DNA of 53,985 nucleotides, taken from positions 1-53,985 of the forward strand of contig JBGGNG010000083.1 in NCBI GenBank assembly GCA_041287635.1, read 5' to 3'. The notes beneath the pieces are model-generated. The model made no database searches and had not been told where the DNA came from. It was given only the letters and a program-made list of their open reading frames with translations. Of the stretch, positions 40,500 to 47,848 are shown one piece after another. Within the stretch, counting starts at the first letter, position 1. Each line of letters starts with the position of its first letter. The stretch is from JAOUEA01 sp041287635. Its GTDB lineage: Bacteria > Actinomycetota > UBA4738 > HRBIN12. The position numbers were made by a program, and so were the translations under genes.

Positions 40500-41095
40500 G
40501 CCTTCGCGAAGGTGGCGCGCCAGGCCCGCACGTCGCCGGTCTCCAGGTTCGTCTCGAAGGCGGCCTCGACGATCTCGCGGGTCTCCCAGCCCGCCGAGAA
40601 GGCCTCGCGAAGCTCCTCCTCGCCGACCCGGCGGGGACCCCACCCGGGCGGTTCCCCGTCGCTGAAGCAGAGCAGGTGCAGCAGGCCCCGAGGCTCCAAC
40701 GCCTCGCGCAGGCTCGCCGCGTACACGGGTCGCTCGTGGTCGTCGAGCACGTGGAACAGCCCGCAGTCGAGGGCTGAGGCGAACCGGCGGCCGAGCCCCC
40801 CGACCCCGAACACGTCGGTGACGAGGAAGTCGGCCGATGCCAACCCGCGTTCGCGCGCTTTGTCCATCGCCTTGCCGATCGCGCGTGGCGAGGCGTCGAT
40901 GCCGACCACCTCGAGGCCACCGTCTGCGAGCGCCAACGCGTTCTCGCCCGTGCCGCATCCCACGTCGAGTACCGGAGACCGGAACTCGCCCGCTGCCGCG
41001 AGCGCGAGCACCGCGCGCTGTGGACGCCCGATGTCCCAGGGAGGCACGCCGATGTAGGCGTCGTCGAACCCGCGCGAGGAGGGTCGGGCGGCCAT
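40496..41095 (-). CDS. Class I SAM-dependent methyltransferase (thiopurine-methyltransferase-like)
   Basis: A 199-residue methyltransferase: FDDAYIGVPPWDIGRPQRA at the start (a conserved entry in this subgroup), motif I VLDVGCGTGENALALA, acidic strand VVGIDASPRAI, then DFLVTDVFGVGG and LDCGLFHVLDD. Members modify small thiols, arsenic, tellurium or drugs. It is the first gene of a tightly coupled methyltransferase-ATPase-permease operon (ATGA overlaps), which suggests that modification and export act on the same compound, an inference. TAGGGT 8 bases before ATG 41095 is the likely -10. Confidence 0.87.
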   Translation of the reverse strand: MAARPSSRGFDDAYIGVPPWDIGRPQRAVLALAAAGEFRSPVLDVGCGTGENALALADGGLEVVGIDASPRAIGKAMDKARERGLASADFLVTDVFGVGGLGRRFASALDCGLFHVLDDHERPVYAASLREALEPRGLLHLLCFSDGEPPGWGPRRVGEEELREAFSAGWETREIVEAAFETNLETGDVRAWRATFAKA

Positions 41096-41103
41096 GGGTC
41101 GCC

Positions 41104-41109
41104 ACCCTA
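41104..41109 (-). promoter_or_regulatory. -10 box TAGGGT of the methyltransferase-ABC operon
   Basis: TAGGGT on the minus strand ends 8 bases before ATG 41095, leaving at most a base or two of 5' leader. The -35 is weak. Confidence 0.4.
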
Positions 41110-41169
41110 GCCGGTCCCGGACGTTCGGGCGATACGGTGGTCGTCCGACGGACGACGCGGGGGGCGACG

Positions 41170-41532
41170 ATGGATCAGGACCGGTACGACCGGGGCCGCC
41201 AGCGGTTCCTCGAGGTTCACGACGAGAGGGCGCTCGGCGCCGTGGAGGGTCTCGGCGACCTCGGGCGGATCATCGTCGAGACGGTCTACGGCGACGTGTA
41301 CGCGAGGCCGGGCCTGTCGACGCGCGACCGGGAGCTGGCGGCGGTCCCGGCGCTGGTGGCCCTGGGACGTTCGTCACAGATCCCCCAGCACCTGCGGGCG
41401 TCGTTGAAGGCCGGGCTCTCGCCCGATGAGCTCCGCGAGGTGATCCTGCAGACCGCGACCATCGCCGGGTTCCCGCCCGCGATGAACGCGATGGCGACCT
41501 TGAAGACGATCGTCGGCGACGGGGAGGCGTGA
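41170..41532 (+). CDS. Carboxymuconolactone-decarboxylase (CMD) family protein
   Basis: A 120-residue single CMD domain: RFLEVHDERALGAVEGLGDL, IIVETVYGDVYARPGLSTRDRELAAVPALVALGR, and ELREVILQTATIAGFPPAMNAMATLK. It lacks the CxxC of AhpD-type members, so it is closer to PcaC-like decarboxylases or unknown members. The tautomerase-like gene follows with a 1-bp gap, forming a small two-gene unit that looks like part of an aromatic- or ring-cleavage-type pathway, unproven. Confidence 0.83.
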   Translation: MDQDRYDRGRQRFLEVHDERALGAVEGLGDLGRIIVETVYGDVYARPGLSTRDRELAAVPALVALGRSSQIPQHLRASLKAGLSPDELREVILQTATIAGFPPAMNAMATLKTIVGDGEA

Positions 41533-41533
41533 G

Positions 41534-41890
41534 GTGCCGATCATCGAGATCGCGACCCTGGCCCCCGCGGACGGCCTCGACGTCTCCACCGGGCTCGGCG
41601 CGGTGACCACCGAGGTCGCCGCCTTCCTCGACGAGGATCCGCAAGGGACGTGGGCGATCTACCGACCGATCGCGCCCGGCCACTTCGCCGAGGGAACCGA
41701 CGCGCCCGCAACGCAACCCGCCGAGACCCACCCCGCGATCGTGCGGGTCTTCGCGAACCGGCCTCCCGAGCAGGTCCCGGCCCTGCTGGAGGTGGTCGCC
41801 GCCGCGGTGGTGCGCGGGTTCGGGCTCGGGGAAGGCAACATCGTCGTGCTGTTCGAAGCGGCCGATCCCGACCGCATGTTCTGGGGGTGA
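41534..41890 (+). CDS. Tautomerase/MIF-superfamily-like protein
   Basis: A 118-residue protein (GTG start) beginning with a proline after the initiator, PIIEIATLAPADGLDVSTGL, the position of the catalytic N-terminal Pro1 in tautomerases. It continues TWAIYRPIAPGHFAEGT, IVRVFANRPPEQVPALLEVV and GEGNIVVLFEAADPDRMFW. The length agrees with one fused pair of beta-alpha-beta units. The reaction is unknown. It is 1 bp downstream of the CMD gene. Confidence 0.7.
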   Translation: MPIIEIATLAPADGLDVSTGLGAVTTEVAAFLDEDPQGTWAIYRPIAPGHFAEGTDAPATQPAETHPAIVRVFANRPPEQVPALLEVVAAAVVRGFGLGEGNIVVLFEAADPDRMFWG

Positions 41891-41990
41891 GGGAGCAGCA
41901 TGGAGGGGACGACGTACCCCGATACGACGGGCCGATGCGCCCGGTCCGAACCGCGGTCCAACGCGCACGATGGCGATGGAGGTGACGACG

Positions 41991-42281
41991 ATGAAGGAGG
42001 ATGTGCTTCCCGAGCGGAACGACCCGTCGATCCGCGATCGCGCGCTCGAACACATCGAGAAGAAGCAGGAGTTCCACGCCCACCTGCTGGCCTACGTCCT
42101 GGTGAACGCGATGCTGATCGGCATCTGGGCGGTCACGGGCGCCGGGTTCTTCTGGCCGGTCTTCCCGCTGCTGGGCTGGGGCATCGGCATCGGGTTCCAC
42201 GCGTGGGACACGTACCGGCTCGGCGAGCCGAGCGAGCGGCAGATCCAACGGGAGATCGAGCATCTGCGCAAGGTCGGCTGA
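41991..42281 (+). CDS. 2TM-domain membrane protein
   Basis: A 96-residue protein of the 2TM family: a charged N-terminal helix (RDRALEHIEKKQEFHAHLLAY) leading into two membrane helices (VLVNAMLIGIWAVTGAGFFW and VFPLLGWGIGIGFHAW), then a C-terminal charged tail (RQIQREIEHLRKV). The pattern EKKQEFHxHLxAY is diagnostic. GGAGGTGA before ATG 41991 makes that start much better than ATG 41970. Related domains are fused to two-component or DNA-binding proteins in other bacteria. Confidence 0.82.
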   Translation: MKEDVLPERNDPSIRDRALEHIEKKQEFHAHLLAYVLVNAMLIGIWAVTGAGFFWPVFPLLGWGIGIGFHAWDTYRLGEPSERQIQREIEHLRKVG

Positions 42282-42344
42282 CGACCCCCTCGTGCAGGCA
42301 CCCGGCGACCGGCTTGCACGCGGCGCGGACTATCCTTGGTCGCG

Positions 42345-43205
42345 ATGACCCTCTTCCGGCTGCGCGATGACCTGCCCACCCTGAGCGCACCCGTGCTGAT
42401 CGGGGCGTTCGACGGTTGGATCGACGCGGGCGGAGCGGCGTCCGGCGCCGCGGAGCGGCTGGCCGAGGGCACGGACACGATCGCGACGGGCGACGCCGAC
42501 GCGCTGTTCGATTACCGCTCGCGCCGGCCCGTCCTCGACGTGGTCGACGGCACCCTGTCCAACCTCGACTGGCCGCAGATCTCGATCGCGCGTCGATCCG
42601 AGGGCGGCCGCGACCTGCTCGTGCTCCACGGTCCCGAGCCCGACTTCCGGTGGCGTGAGCTCGGCGAGCAGGTGATGGAGACGGCCGTGCGGCTCGGGGT
42701 GGTGCAGTGGGTGAGCATGGGCGCCATCCCGGCCGCCGTGCCGCACACCCGTCCGGTGCACGTGTTCGGAACAGCGTCGAGCGAGGGCCTGCTCCACGAC
42801 GACGTCGACCTGGGCCCGCAGGGTCTCCTGCGCGTCCCGGCCGCGGCGCTCTCGGTGATCGAGATGGCCGTCGCGAGTGCAGGCATCCCCACGGTCGGCT
42901 TCTACGCGCAGGTGCCCCACTACGTGGGCGGATCCTTCGCGGCGGGGGCGATCGCGCTGCTCGAGCAGCTCGGTCGTCACGTGGGCGTGGAGCTCCCCCT
43001 CGGCGACCTTCCCGAGGAAGCCCTCAGCCAACGGCAGCGGCTCGACACCGCGGTCGGCGGCGACGAGGACGCCCGCGAGTACCTGGAGCGGCTCGAGTCG
43101 ATCAGCGGCGAGGAGAACGTGCCCTCGGGTGACGAGCTGGCCTCCGAGATCGAGCGGTTCCTGCGGGGGGAAAGCGGGGGCGACGAGCCTCCTCGGCTCG
43201 GCTGA
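42345..43205 (+). CDS. PAC2-family protein (proteasome-assembly-chaperone-like)
   Basis: A 286-residue PAC2 protein, a family conserved in actinobacteria that possess or are related to proteasome-containing lineages. Landmarks are LIGAFDGWIDAGGAASGAAE at the N-terminus, FDYRSRRPVLDVVDG, DLLVLHGPEPDFRWRELGEQ, and VPHYVGGSFAAGAIALLEQL, with a C-terminal acidic helix. Eukaryotic PAC2 helps assemble 20S proteasome rings; the bacterial role is less clear. A TATCCT box (42331-42336) ends 8 bases before ATG 42345. Confidence 0.88.
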   Translation: MTLFRLRDDLPTLSAPVLIGAFDGWIDAGGAASGAAERLAEGTDTIATGDADALFDYRSRRPVLDVVDGTLSNLDWPQISIARRSEGGRDLLVLHGPEPDFRWRELGEQVMETAVRLGVVQWVSMGAIPAAVPHTRPVHVFGTASSEGLLHDDVDLGPQGLLRVPAAALSVIEMAVASAGIPTVGFYAQVPHYVGGSFAAGAIALLEQLGRHVGVELPLGDLPEEALSQRQRLDTAVGGDEDAREYLERLESISGEENVPSGDELASEIERFLRGESGGDEPPRLG

Positions 43206-43272
43206 CCCGCCGGTCACGCCCGAACCCATGCATCGGTAGCGAGCCTGTGCACCGCTCTGCTAGCGTGCGAGC
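43206..43272 (+). promoter_or_regulatory. Promoter region of the B12-uptake operon
   Basis: The 311-bp gap between the PAC2 gene and the toroid gene is filled by this region, the riboswitch, and a short distal leader. TAGCGT (43261-43266) is the likely -10, placing the transcription start near 43273, just before the first riboswitch helix. The -35 is weak (TAGCGA at 43237-43242, 18-bp spacing). Confidence 0.4.
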
Positions 43273-43390
43273 CACACCGCGTCACGCAGGCGAAGTCCGG
43301 TCAGATCCCGGCGCTGTCCCGCAACTGTAGGTCCGCACCAGGCCGTCGAGGCCAACGGCGGACGAGCCAGGCCGCCCTGCGCGACTCGAG
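43273..43390 (+). promoter_or_regulatory. Cobalamin (B12) riboswitch
   Basis: The conserved core elements of the cobalamin aptamer occur in order. AGTCCGGTCAGATCCCGG is followed by GCTGTCCCGCAACTGTAGG, the most conserved stretch of the class, and later by GGCGGACGAGCCAGG. GTCACGCAGG (43281-43290) can pair with CCTGCGCGAC (43376-43385) with one mismatch, closing the P1 helix. A CTCGAG...CTCGAG stem (43385-43390 with 43403-43408) follows and may be part of the expression platform. A B12-bound state would be expected to turn off the downstream operon. A covariance-model search (Rfam Cobalamin) would settle boundaries. Confidence 0.9.
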
Positions 43391-43516
43391 GCTGAACGCT
43401 CCCTCGAGGTTCGGGGAGGCCGGCCGCCGGGCGCCGCATCGGGCCCCGCGACTCCTTCCGTTCCCGCGATCCGAGCGTTCCGACAGGGCGCGAGGACGCC
43501 CGGGAAGGAGCACCAC
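43391..43516 (+). other. Leader between riboswitch and toroid gene
   Basis: This 126-nt stretch carries no gene. It contains the second half of the CTCGAG hairpin, several G/C-rich inverted repeats (around 43418-43435), and the ribosome site GGAAGGAG ahead of ATG 43517. It probably holds the expression platform of the riboswitch. Confidence 0.4.
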
Positions 43517-44506
43517 ATGCTTTCGACGCGACGACGGTTCGTCGCTACACTCACCGCTGCCTTCGTGCTGCTCGCCGTGGCGGCGAGCGCGGGCGGGCTC
43601 ACCGATGGGGACCGCGCCGACGCCGGCGCTGCGTACCTCACCACCCAGCAGAAACCGAACGGGTCGATTCCGGCGTTCTCCCCGATCGGCTCGACGGCCG
43701 ACGCGGTGCTGGCGTTCGTCGCCTCGGACACGGAGTCGCCGTCGCGCAAGGCGGCGCTCGGCTACCTGCGCGCGCAGGTGGAGAAGGGGAACGTGAACAC
43801 CGTCGGTCTCGTCGCGAAGGTCGTGCAGGCCGTCGCCGCGGCGGGCAGGGACCCACGGAGCTTCGGCGGGAAGGATCTCGTGCAGTGGCTGCGCTCCCGC
43901 ATCAAGGAGAGCGGGAAGATCGGCGGGGCGACCGTGTTCGATCAGGCGCTCGCGATCCTGGCGCTCGAGGCGGGCGGGACGAAGCCTCGGCGGACGACCA
44001 CCGATTGGCTCCTGGCGGCACAATGCCCGGTCGGCGGGTGGTCCTTCGACAACCCGTACCGGCCGACCAAGGACGACGAGAGCTGCTGGAACGGCAGCGC
44101 GGACGATTTCTTCACCGCGGACACGAACACGACCTCCTACGCCGTGATGGCCCTCGAGCACGTAGGACGCGACAGCTACACAGCCGACCCGATCGCGTTC
44201 TTCCAGAGCGCGCGCGACGCGGTGCACGAGGGATGGGAGTACTCGCCCGGATTCGGCACCGACGCGAACTCGACCGCGTTGGTCATCCAGGCCTACGCGG
44301 CCGCGGAACTCGGGGTCCCGTCGGGCGGCCTGAACGCCCTCCGGGCGCTCCAGCCCGACGTGGTGCTCGGCGCCTGGGCCTACAACTACGTCGGCGCCGA
44401 GCCCAGCGACCCTGACGTGGGCGCCACGATCGGCGCCGTGCCGGCGATCCTGCAGGTGCCGCTGCCGATCGTCCCGGCGGCGCCCACATCGGGCTGGGCG
44501 GGCTGA
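43517..44506 (+). CDS. Secreted alpha/alpha-toroid protein (prenyltransferase-repeat, transcobalamin-alpha-like)
   Basis: A 329-residue exported protein. A Sec signal peptide (RRRFVATLTAAFVLLAVAAS) precedes helix pairs of the prenyltransferase/squalene-cyclase repeat type: AGAAYLTTQQKPNGSIPAFS, STADAVLAFVASD, NVNTVGLVAKVVQAVAAAGR, VFDQALAILALEAGG, DTNTTSYAVMALEHVG and FGTDANSTALVIQAYAAAE. These repeats form an alpha6/alpha6 barrel like the B12-binding alpha domain of transcobalamin and intrinsic factor. It has no cyclase DxDD motif, membrane anchor or lipobox. Located directly downstream of a B12 riboswitch and 5 bp before a DUF4430-type gene, it most likely binds cobalamin outside the cell. 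The start has GAAGGAG 7-8 bases upstream. Confidence 0.85.
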   Translation: MLSTRRRFVATLTAAFVLLAVAASAGGLTDGDRADAGAAYLTTQQKPNGSIPAFSPIGSTADAVLAFVASDTESPSRKAALGYLRAQVEKGNVNTVGLVAKVVQAVAAAGRDPRSFGGKDLVQWLRSRIKESGKIGGATVFDQALAILALEAGGTKPRRTTTDWLLAAQCPVGGWSFDNPYRPTKDDESCWNGSADDFFTADTNTTSYAVMALEHVGRDSYTADPIAFFQSARDAVHEGWEYSPGFGTDANSTALVIQAYAAAELGVPSGGLNALRALQPDVVLGAWAYNYVGAEPSDPDVGATIGAVPAILQVPLPIVPAAPTSGWAG

Positions 44507-44511
44507 CCGCC

Positions 44512-45468
44512 GTGCGAGGCCTCCGCGCTGCCGCGTTCGGTCTCGTCCTGTTGCTGCCGGCGCTCGCGCCGGCGGCGGGCGGCTCGGTGGTCGCATGCGC
44601 CGCCGAAGCTGCCGGCGCACCGCACGCCGCCCTGGTCGTCGGCACCGGGGGCCAGACGATCACCTACTGCGTGACGCTCGACGCCCCGACGGTGACCGGT
44701 CTCCAGCTGATCCAGCTCGCGTCGGCGCAACACGGCCTGCAGTACCGGCTCGGCTTCGGCGGACAGGCCGTGTGCCAGCTGGCCGGCGTCGGCCCGACCG
44801 GCGGCGACTGCTTCGCCGACTACCCCGACTTCTGGGGGTACTGGCACGGGAACGGCGGCGGCGGATGGACGTGGGCCGGGTCGGGGGCAGCGAGCGCCTC
44901 GATCGGCGACGGCGACGTCGAAGGCTGGACGTGGGGCTCGGGCGATTCGGGCGCCACGCACCCCGCCCCGCCTGCGCTCTCGATCGACGACGTCTGCGAC
45001 GCCCTCACCGAGCCCCCGCCCGGTGACGATGGCGGCGGAGGGGGCGGAGGCGGCGGTGGTTCCGGCGGAGGGGGCGGTGGAGGCGGTGGCTCCGGCGGGG
45101 GCGGTGAAGGCGCCGGCGGCGGGTCGGGCGGCGGCGATACGGGTTCCGGTGACGGCGGGTCCGCGGATGACCCGAGCGACGACGGGTCGGGATCGGGGTC
45201 GGGAGCCGGCGGGTCGGACCAGGGTGACGGAGGGTCCGAGAACGGTGACGGTGACGGCGGTGACGCCCAGGAGCGGGCCGACACCGAGACGCCCTCTCCG
45301 GTCGCGGCGCCGACGACCCCCGCCGCCGACGTCGCAGCCCTCGCCTCTGCCACGAGCCAGGGCGGCGAAGGCCCGCCCATCGCCGGCCTCGTCGCGCTCG
45401 CGATGATCGGCGGACTCGGCGTCGCCGGGTGGTTCACGCTGCGTCGCCGCGACGCTCAGGGGCGCTGA
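44512..45468 (+). CDS. Membrane-anchored DUF4430-type protein (transcobalamin-beta-like)
   Basis: A 318-residue surface protein. A signal peptide (AAFGLVLLLPALAPAAGG) leads into a ~120-residue domain with a beta-grasp-like pattern: GLQLIQLASAQHGLQYRLGF, GGQAVCQLAGVGPTGGDCF, YPDFWGYWHGNGGGGWTWAG, SASIGDGDVEGWTWGSG. The W-G-Y-W...G and GDxVEGW features match DUF4430, the fold of the transcobalamin/intrinsic-factor beta domain, which caps B12. A ~80-residue Gly/Ser linker (bases ~45031-45140 plus an acidic part) connects it to a C-terminal helix (IAGLVALAMIGGLGVAGWF) and a basic stop-transfer (RRRDAQGR). The domain is thus tethered to the outer face of the membrane. Cysteine pairs may form disulphides. 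GTG 44512 lies 5 bp after the toroid gene. Confidence 0.85.
   Translation: MRGLRAAAFGLVLLLPALAPAAGGSVVACAAEAAGAPHAALVVGTGGQTITYCVTLDAPTVTGLQLIQLASAQHGLQYRLGFGGQAVCQLAGVGPTGGDCFADYPDFWGYWHGNGGGGWTWAGSGAASASIGDGDVEGWTWGSGDSGATHPAPPALSIDDVCDALTEPPPGDDGGGGGGGGGGSGGGGGGGGGSGGGGEGAGGGSGGGDTGSGDGGSADDPSDDGSGSGSGAGGSDQGDGGSENGDGDGGDAQERADTETPSPVAAPTTPAADVAALASATSQGGEGPPIAGLVALAMIGGLGVAGWFTLRRRDAQGR
45031..45140 (+). repeat. Low-complexity GGN repeat encoding the Gly-rich linker
   Basis: A run of GGC/GGT/GGA codons with periodic TCC encodes a flexible Gly-Ser linker within the DUF4430 protein. The same bases read on the other strand give a Pro-rich open frame, an artefact of the repeat. The length may vary between strains by slippage. 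Confidence 0.7.
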
Positions 45469-45470
45469 TC

Positions 45471-46271
45471 GTGCACCCCGCCGCATGGATCGTCTGGGCG
45501 ACCTGCGCGGGGCTCGTCGCGTTCACCACGACCGATCCCTTCTACCTCGGACTGGTCGTGGCCGTGTCGTGGTTCGTCTACGCGGCGCAGCGAGTGCCAG
45601 GCCCGACCGAGCGGTCGTTCCGCGTCTTCGCGATCGCGGGGCTCGTGACGATGGCGGTGCGCACCGCGCTCGTCTTCCTCGGCACTGTCGACGCCGGGAG
45701 CGTCGCGTTCGCCGCCCTCGAGGGTGCCCGCCTCGCGACCCTGCTGATCGTGTTCGGCACGTTCAACGCCGTCACCGATCCGTTCGGCGTGGTGCGGCTC
45801 GCGCCGCGGCGCTTCCATGAGCCGGCGCTCGCCGCGGCGCTCGCCCTCTCGATCGCCCCCCGCACGATCTCGATGGTGGGACGGGTGCGCGAGGCGCAGC
45901 GCTTGCGCGGCATGCACCCGTCAGCGTGGCGGGCCCTGCCGACCCTCGCGGTCCCCGTGCTCGAGACCGGCATGGAGGAAGCCGTGACCCTCGCGGAGAG
46001 CATGGACTCCCGGGGACACGGACGCGGACGCCGCTCGCGCTACCGGCCCGATCGCTGGACCCTCGGCGCGATCGTCGTCGTCGCCGCGTCGCTGATCGCG
46101 GCCGGCGAGTTCCTCGTCGCCGCGTTCACCGGCTCGCCGGCGCTGCACCCGTCGACGTTCCCCCTCACCTGGCCCGAGGCCGACCCTCGGCTCCTGGCCA
46201 CGATCGGGCTGCTCCTCGTGCCCGCCTTCCTGTCCAGGCCATCGGTCGACGACGAAGGGCCGGTCCGATGA
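45471..46271 (+). CDS. ecfT: ECF transporter transmembrane component EcfT (B12 locus)
   Basis: A 266-residue EcfT protein. The N-terminal helices (AAWIVWATCAGLVAFTTTD, FYLGLVVAVSWFVYAAQRVP, IAGLVTMAVRTALVFLG) resemble CbiQ/EcfT. The cytoplasmic coupling domain has the two arginine motifs that engage the ATPases: VREAQRLRGMH and AESMDSRGHGRG, variants of the Ala-Arg-Gly boxes. A final helix pair follows. GTG 45471 begins 2 bp after the DUF4430 stop and ATG of the ATPase overlaps its stop (ATGA). It energises the S component encoded two genes later. The substrate, cobalamin, is inferred from the riboswitch. Confidence 0.9.
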   Translation: MHPAAWIVWATCAGLVAFTTTDPFYLGLVVAVSWFVYAAQRVPGPTERSFRVFAIAGLVTMAVRTALVFLGTVDAGSVAFAALEGARLATLLIVFGTFNAVTDPFGVVRLAPRRFHEPALAAALALSIAPRTISMVGRVREAQRLRGMHPSAWRALPTLAVPVLETGMEEAVTLAESMDSRGHGRGRRSRYRPDRWTLGAIVVVAASLIAAGEFLVAAFTGSPALHPSTFPLTWPEADPRLLATIGLLLVPAFLSRPSVDDEGPVR

Positions 46272-47848
46272 GCGCGTTGCGCTTCGACGCCGTCTCGTTC
46301 TCCTACCCTGACGCCGACCGGCCCGCGCTACACGACGCCTCGGTCTCGATCGACGAGGGAACGTTCGCGCTCGCGGTCGGGGCCACCGGCGCCGGCAAGT
46401 CGACGTTCCTGCGGGCAGCGAACGGCCTGGTCCCCCACTTCACCGGCGGTCGGTTCTCCGGGCGTGTGGTCGTCGACGGTCGCGACACGCTCGAGCACGC
46501 CCCACGCGCCCTCGCCGACGCCGTCGCCTACGTGCCCCAGGACGCCGCGGCCTCGTTCGTGCTCGACCGCGTGGAGGACGAGCTCGCCTACGGCATGGAG
46601 AACCTCGGGGTCGACCCGGTGCACATGCGCCGGCGCGTCGAGGAGATGCTCGACCTGCTCGACGTCGAACCGCTGCGCCGGCGCAGCGTGCGGTCGCTCT
46701 CGGGCGGCGAGCAGCAGCGGGTCGCGATCGCAGCGGCCCTCGCAGCGGGGCCTCGCATCCTCGTGCTCGACGAGCCGACCTCCCAGCTCGACCCGCAGGG
46801 CGCCGAGCACGTGGTCGCCGCCCTGCAGCGGCTCGTGCACGACCAGGGCATGACCGTGTTGCTCGCCGAGCACCGACTCGAACGGGTCGCCGGCTTCGTC
46901 GATCTCGCCCTCGGCTTCGAGCGAGGCACGGTCGTGCCCGGCGAGCCGGCCGAGGTGATCCGCCGGCTGGCGATGGGCCCGCCGGTGGCCCGGCTGGGCC
47001 GGCTCGTCGGCTGGGACCCCGTGCCCCTGACCGTGCGCGAGGCCCGAGGGCTCGGCGGCCGGCTCGCGCCGTTCGAGCTGCCGGCGGTCGACGGTGCCTC
47101 CACCGCAGCCACGCCCGGGGAGGCCCTCGTGCGGGTCGCCGGTCTCGAGGCTCGCCACGGCGAGTCGACCGCGTTGCGCGGCATCGACCTCGAGGTGAGG
47201 CGCGGCGAGGTCGTGGCCGTCATGGGCCGCAACGGGGCAGGCAAGACGACCCTGCTCCGATCGATCGTGGGCGTCCACGAACCGACGCGCGGTTCGATCG
47301 CGGTCGACGGCCACGCCCCGACACCGGGCGTCGACGTCGCGCTGTGCCCTCAGGAGCCGGAGGTCGTGCTCTTCGCCGAGACGGTCGCCGACGAGGTGCG
47401 GGCCACGCGACGGGCCCGCGAGCTTCCCGACGATCCGATGCCGGTGCTCGACGCGCTCGGCATCGCCGATCTCGCCGCCCTGCACCCCCGTGACGTCTCG
47501 GCCGGACAGCGCCTGCTCGTCGCGACCGCCGCGATCGCGGCCGCCGACGCGCCCGTGCTGCTGCTCGACGAGCCGACGCGGGGACTCGACCCCTCGTCGA
47601 AGGACCGGCTCGCTCGGTTCCTGCGCTCGCACGCCTCGGGCGGTGGCGCCGTGATGGTGGCGACCCACGACGTGGAGCTCGCCGCTGCGGTCGCCACCCG
47701 GGTCGTGATCCTCGCGGGCGGCGAGGTGATCGCCGACGGCGACCCCGGTGTCGTGCTGGGCGACTCCACGGTGTTCGCGCCGCAGATGACGCGTGCGTTC
47801 GGCGCGGGATGGCTCACCCCGGAACAGGTCGCGGGGGCCCTCGCATGA
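46268..47848 (+). CDS. ecfA: ECF transporter ATPase, fused EcfA-EcfA' (B12 locus)
   Basis: A 526-residue fusion of two ECF ATPases. Domain 1 has Walker A GATGAGKST, FVLDRVEDELAYGMENLGV (the Q-helix region typical of EcfA), signature SLSGGEQQRVAIAAAL and Walker B ILVLDEPTSQLDP. Domain 2 has Walker A GRNGAGKTT, FAETVADEVRAT, signature DVSAGQRLLVATA, Walker B VLLLDEPTRGLDP. The second signature is shortened (SAGQ), as commonly seen in one half of the EcfA-A' heterodimer. Fusion fixes the two halves in 1:1 ratio. ATG overlaps EcfT's stop; its own TGA overlaps the ATG of the S component. It is the energy module of the cobalamin ECF transporter. Confidence 0.92.
   Translation: MSALRFDAVSFSYPDADRPALHDASVSIDEGTFALAVGATGAGKSTFLRAANGLVPHFTGGRFSGRVVVDGRDTLEHAPRALADAVAYVPQDAAASFVLDRVEDELAYGMENLGVDPVHMRRRVEEMLDLLDVEPLRRRSVRSLSGGEQQRVAIAAALAAGPRILVLDEPTSQLDPQGAEHVVAALQRLVHDQGMTVLLAEHRLERVAGFVDLALGFERGTVVPGEPAEVIRRLAMGPPVARLGRLVGWDPVPLTVREARGLGGRLAPFELPAVDGASTAATPGEALVRVAGLEARHGESTALRGIDLEVRRGEVVAVMGRNGAGKTTLLRSIVGVHEPTRGSIAVDGHAPTPGVDVALCPQEPEVVLFAETVADEVRATRRARELPDDPMPVLDALGIADLAALHPRDVSAGQRLLVATAAIAAADAPVLLLDEPTRGLDPSSKDRLARFLRSHASGGGAVMVATHDVELAAAVATRVVILAGGEVIADGDPGVVLGDSTVFAPQMTRAFGAGWLTPEQVAGALA

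Noticed and set aside
43301..44620. Minus-strand frame covering the riboswitch and toroid gene
   Set aside because: Arg/Gly-rich shadow translation; the plus strand has the conserved aptamer followed by a gene with signal peptide and repeats.
45031..45140. Regular repeats that could look like a CRISPR or satellite array
   Set aside because: The period is the glycine codon itself; there are no unique spacers and the region is in frame inside a coding gene.
44820..45437. Minus-strand open frame with long PPPPEPPPP runs
   Set aside because: It is the antisense reading of the Gly-rich linker of the DUF4430 gene; the plus strand has a signal peptide, a domain and a membrane anchor in frame.
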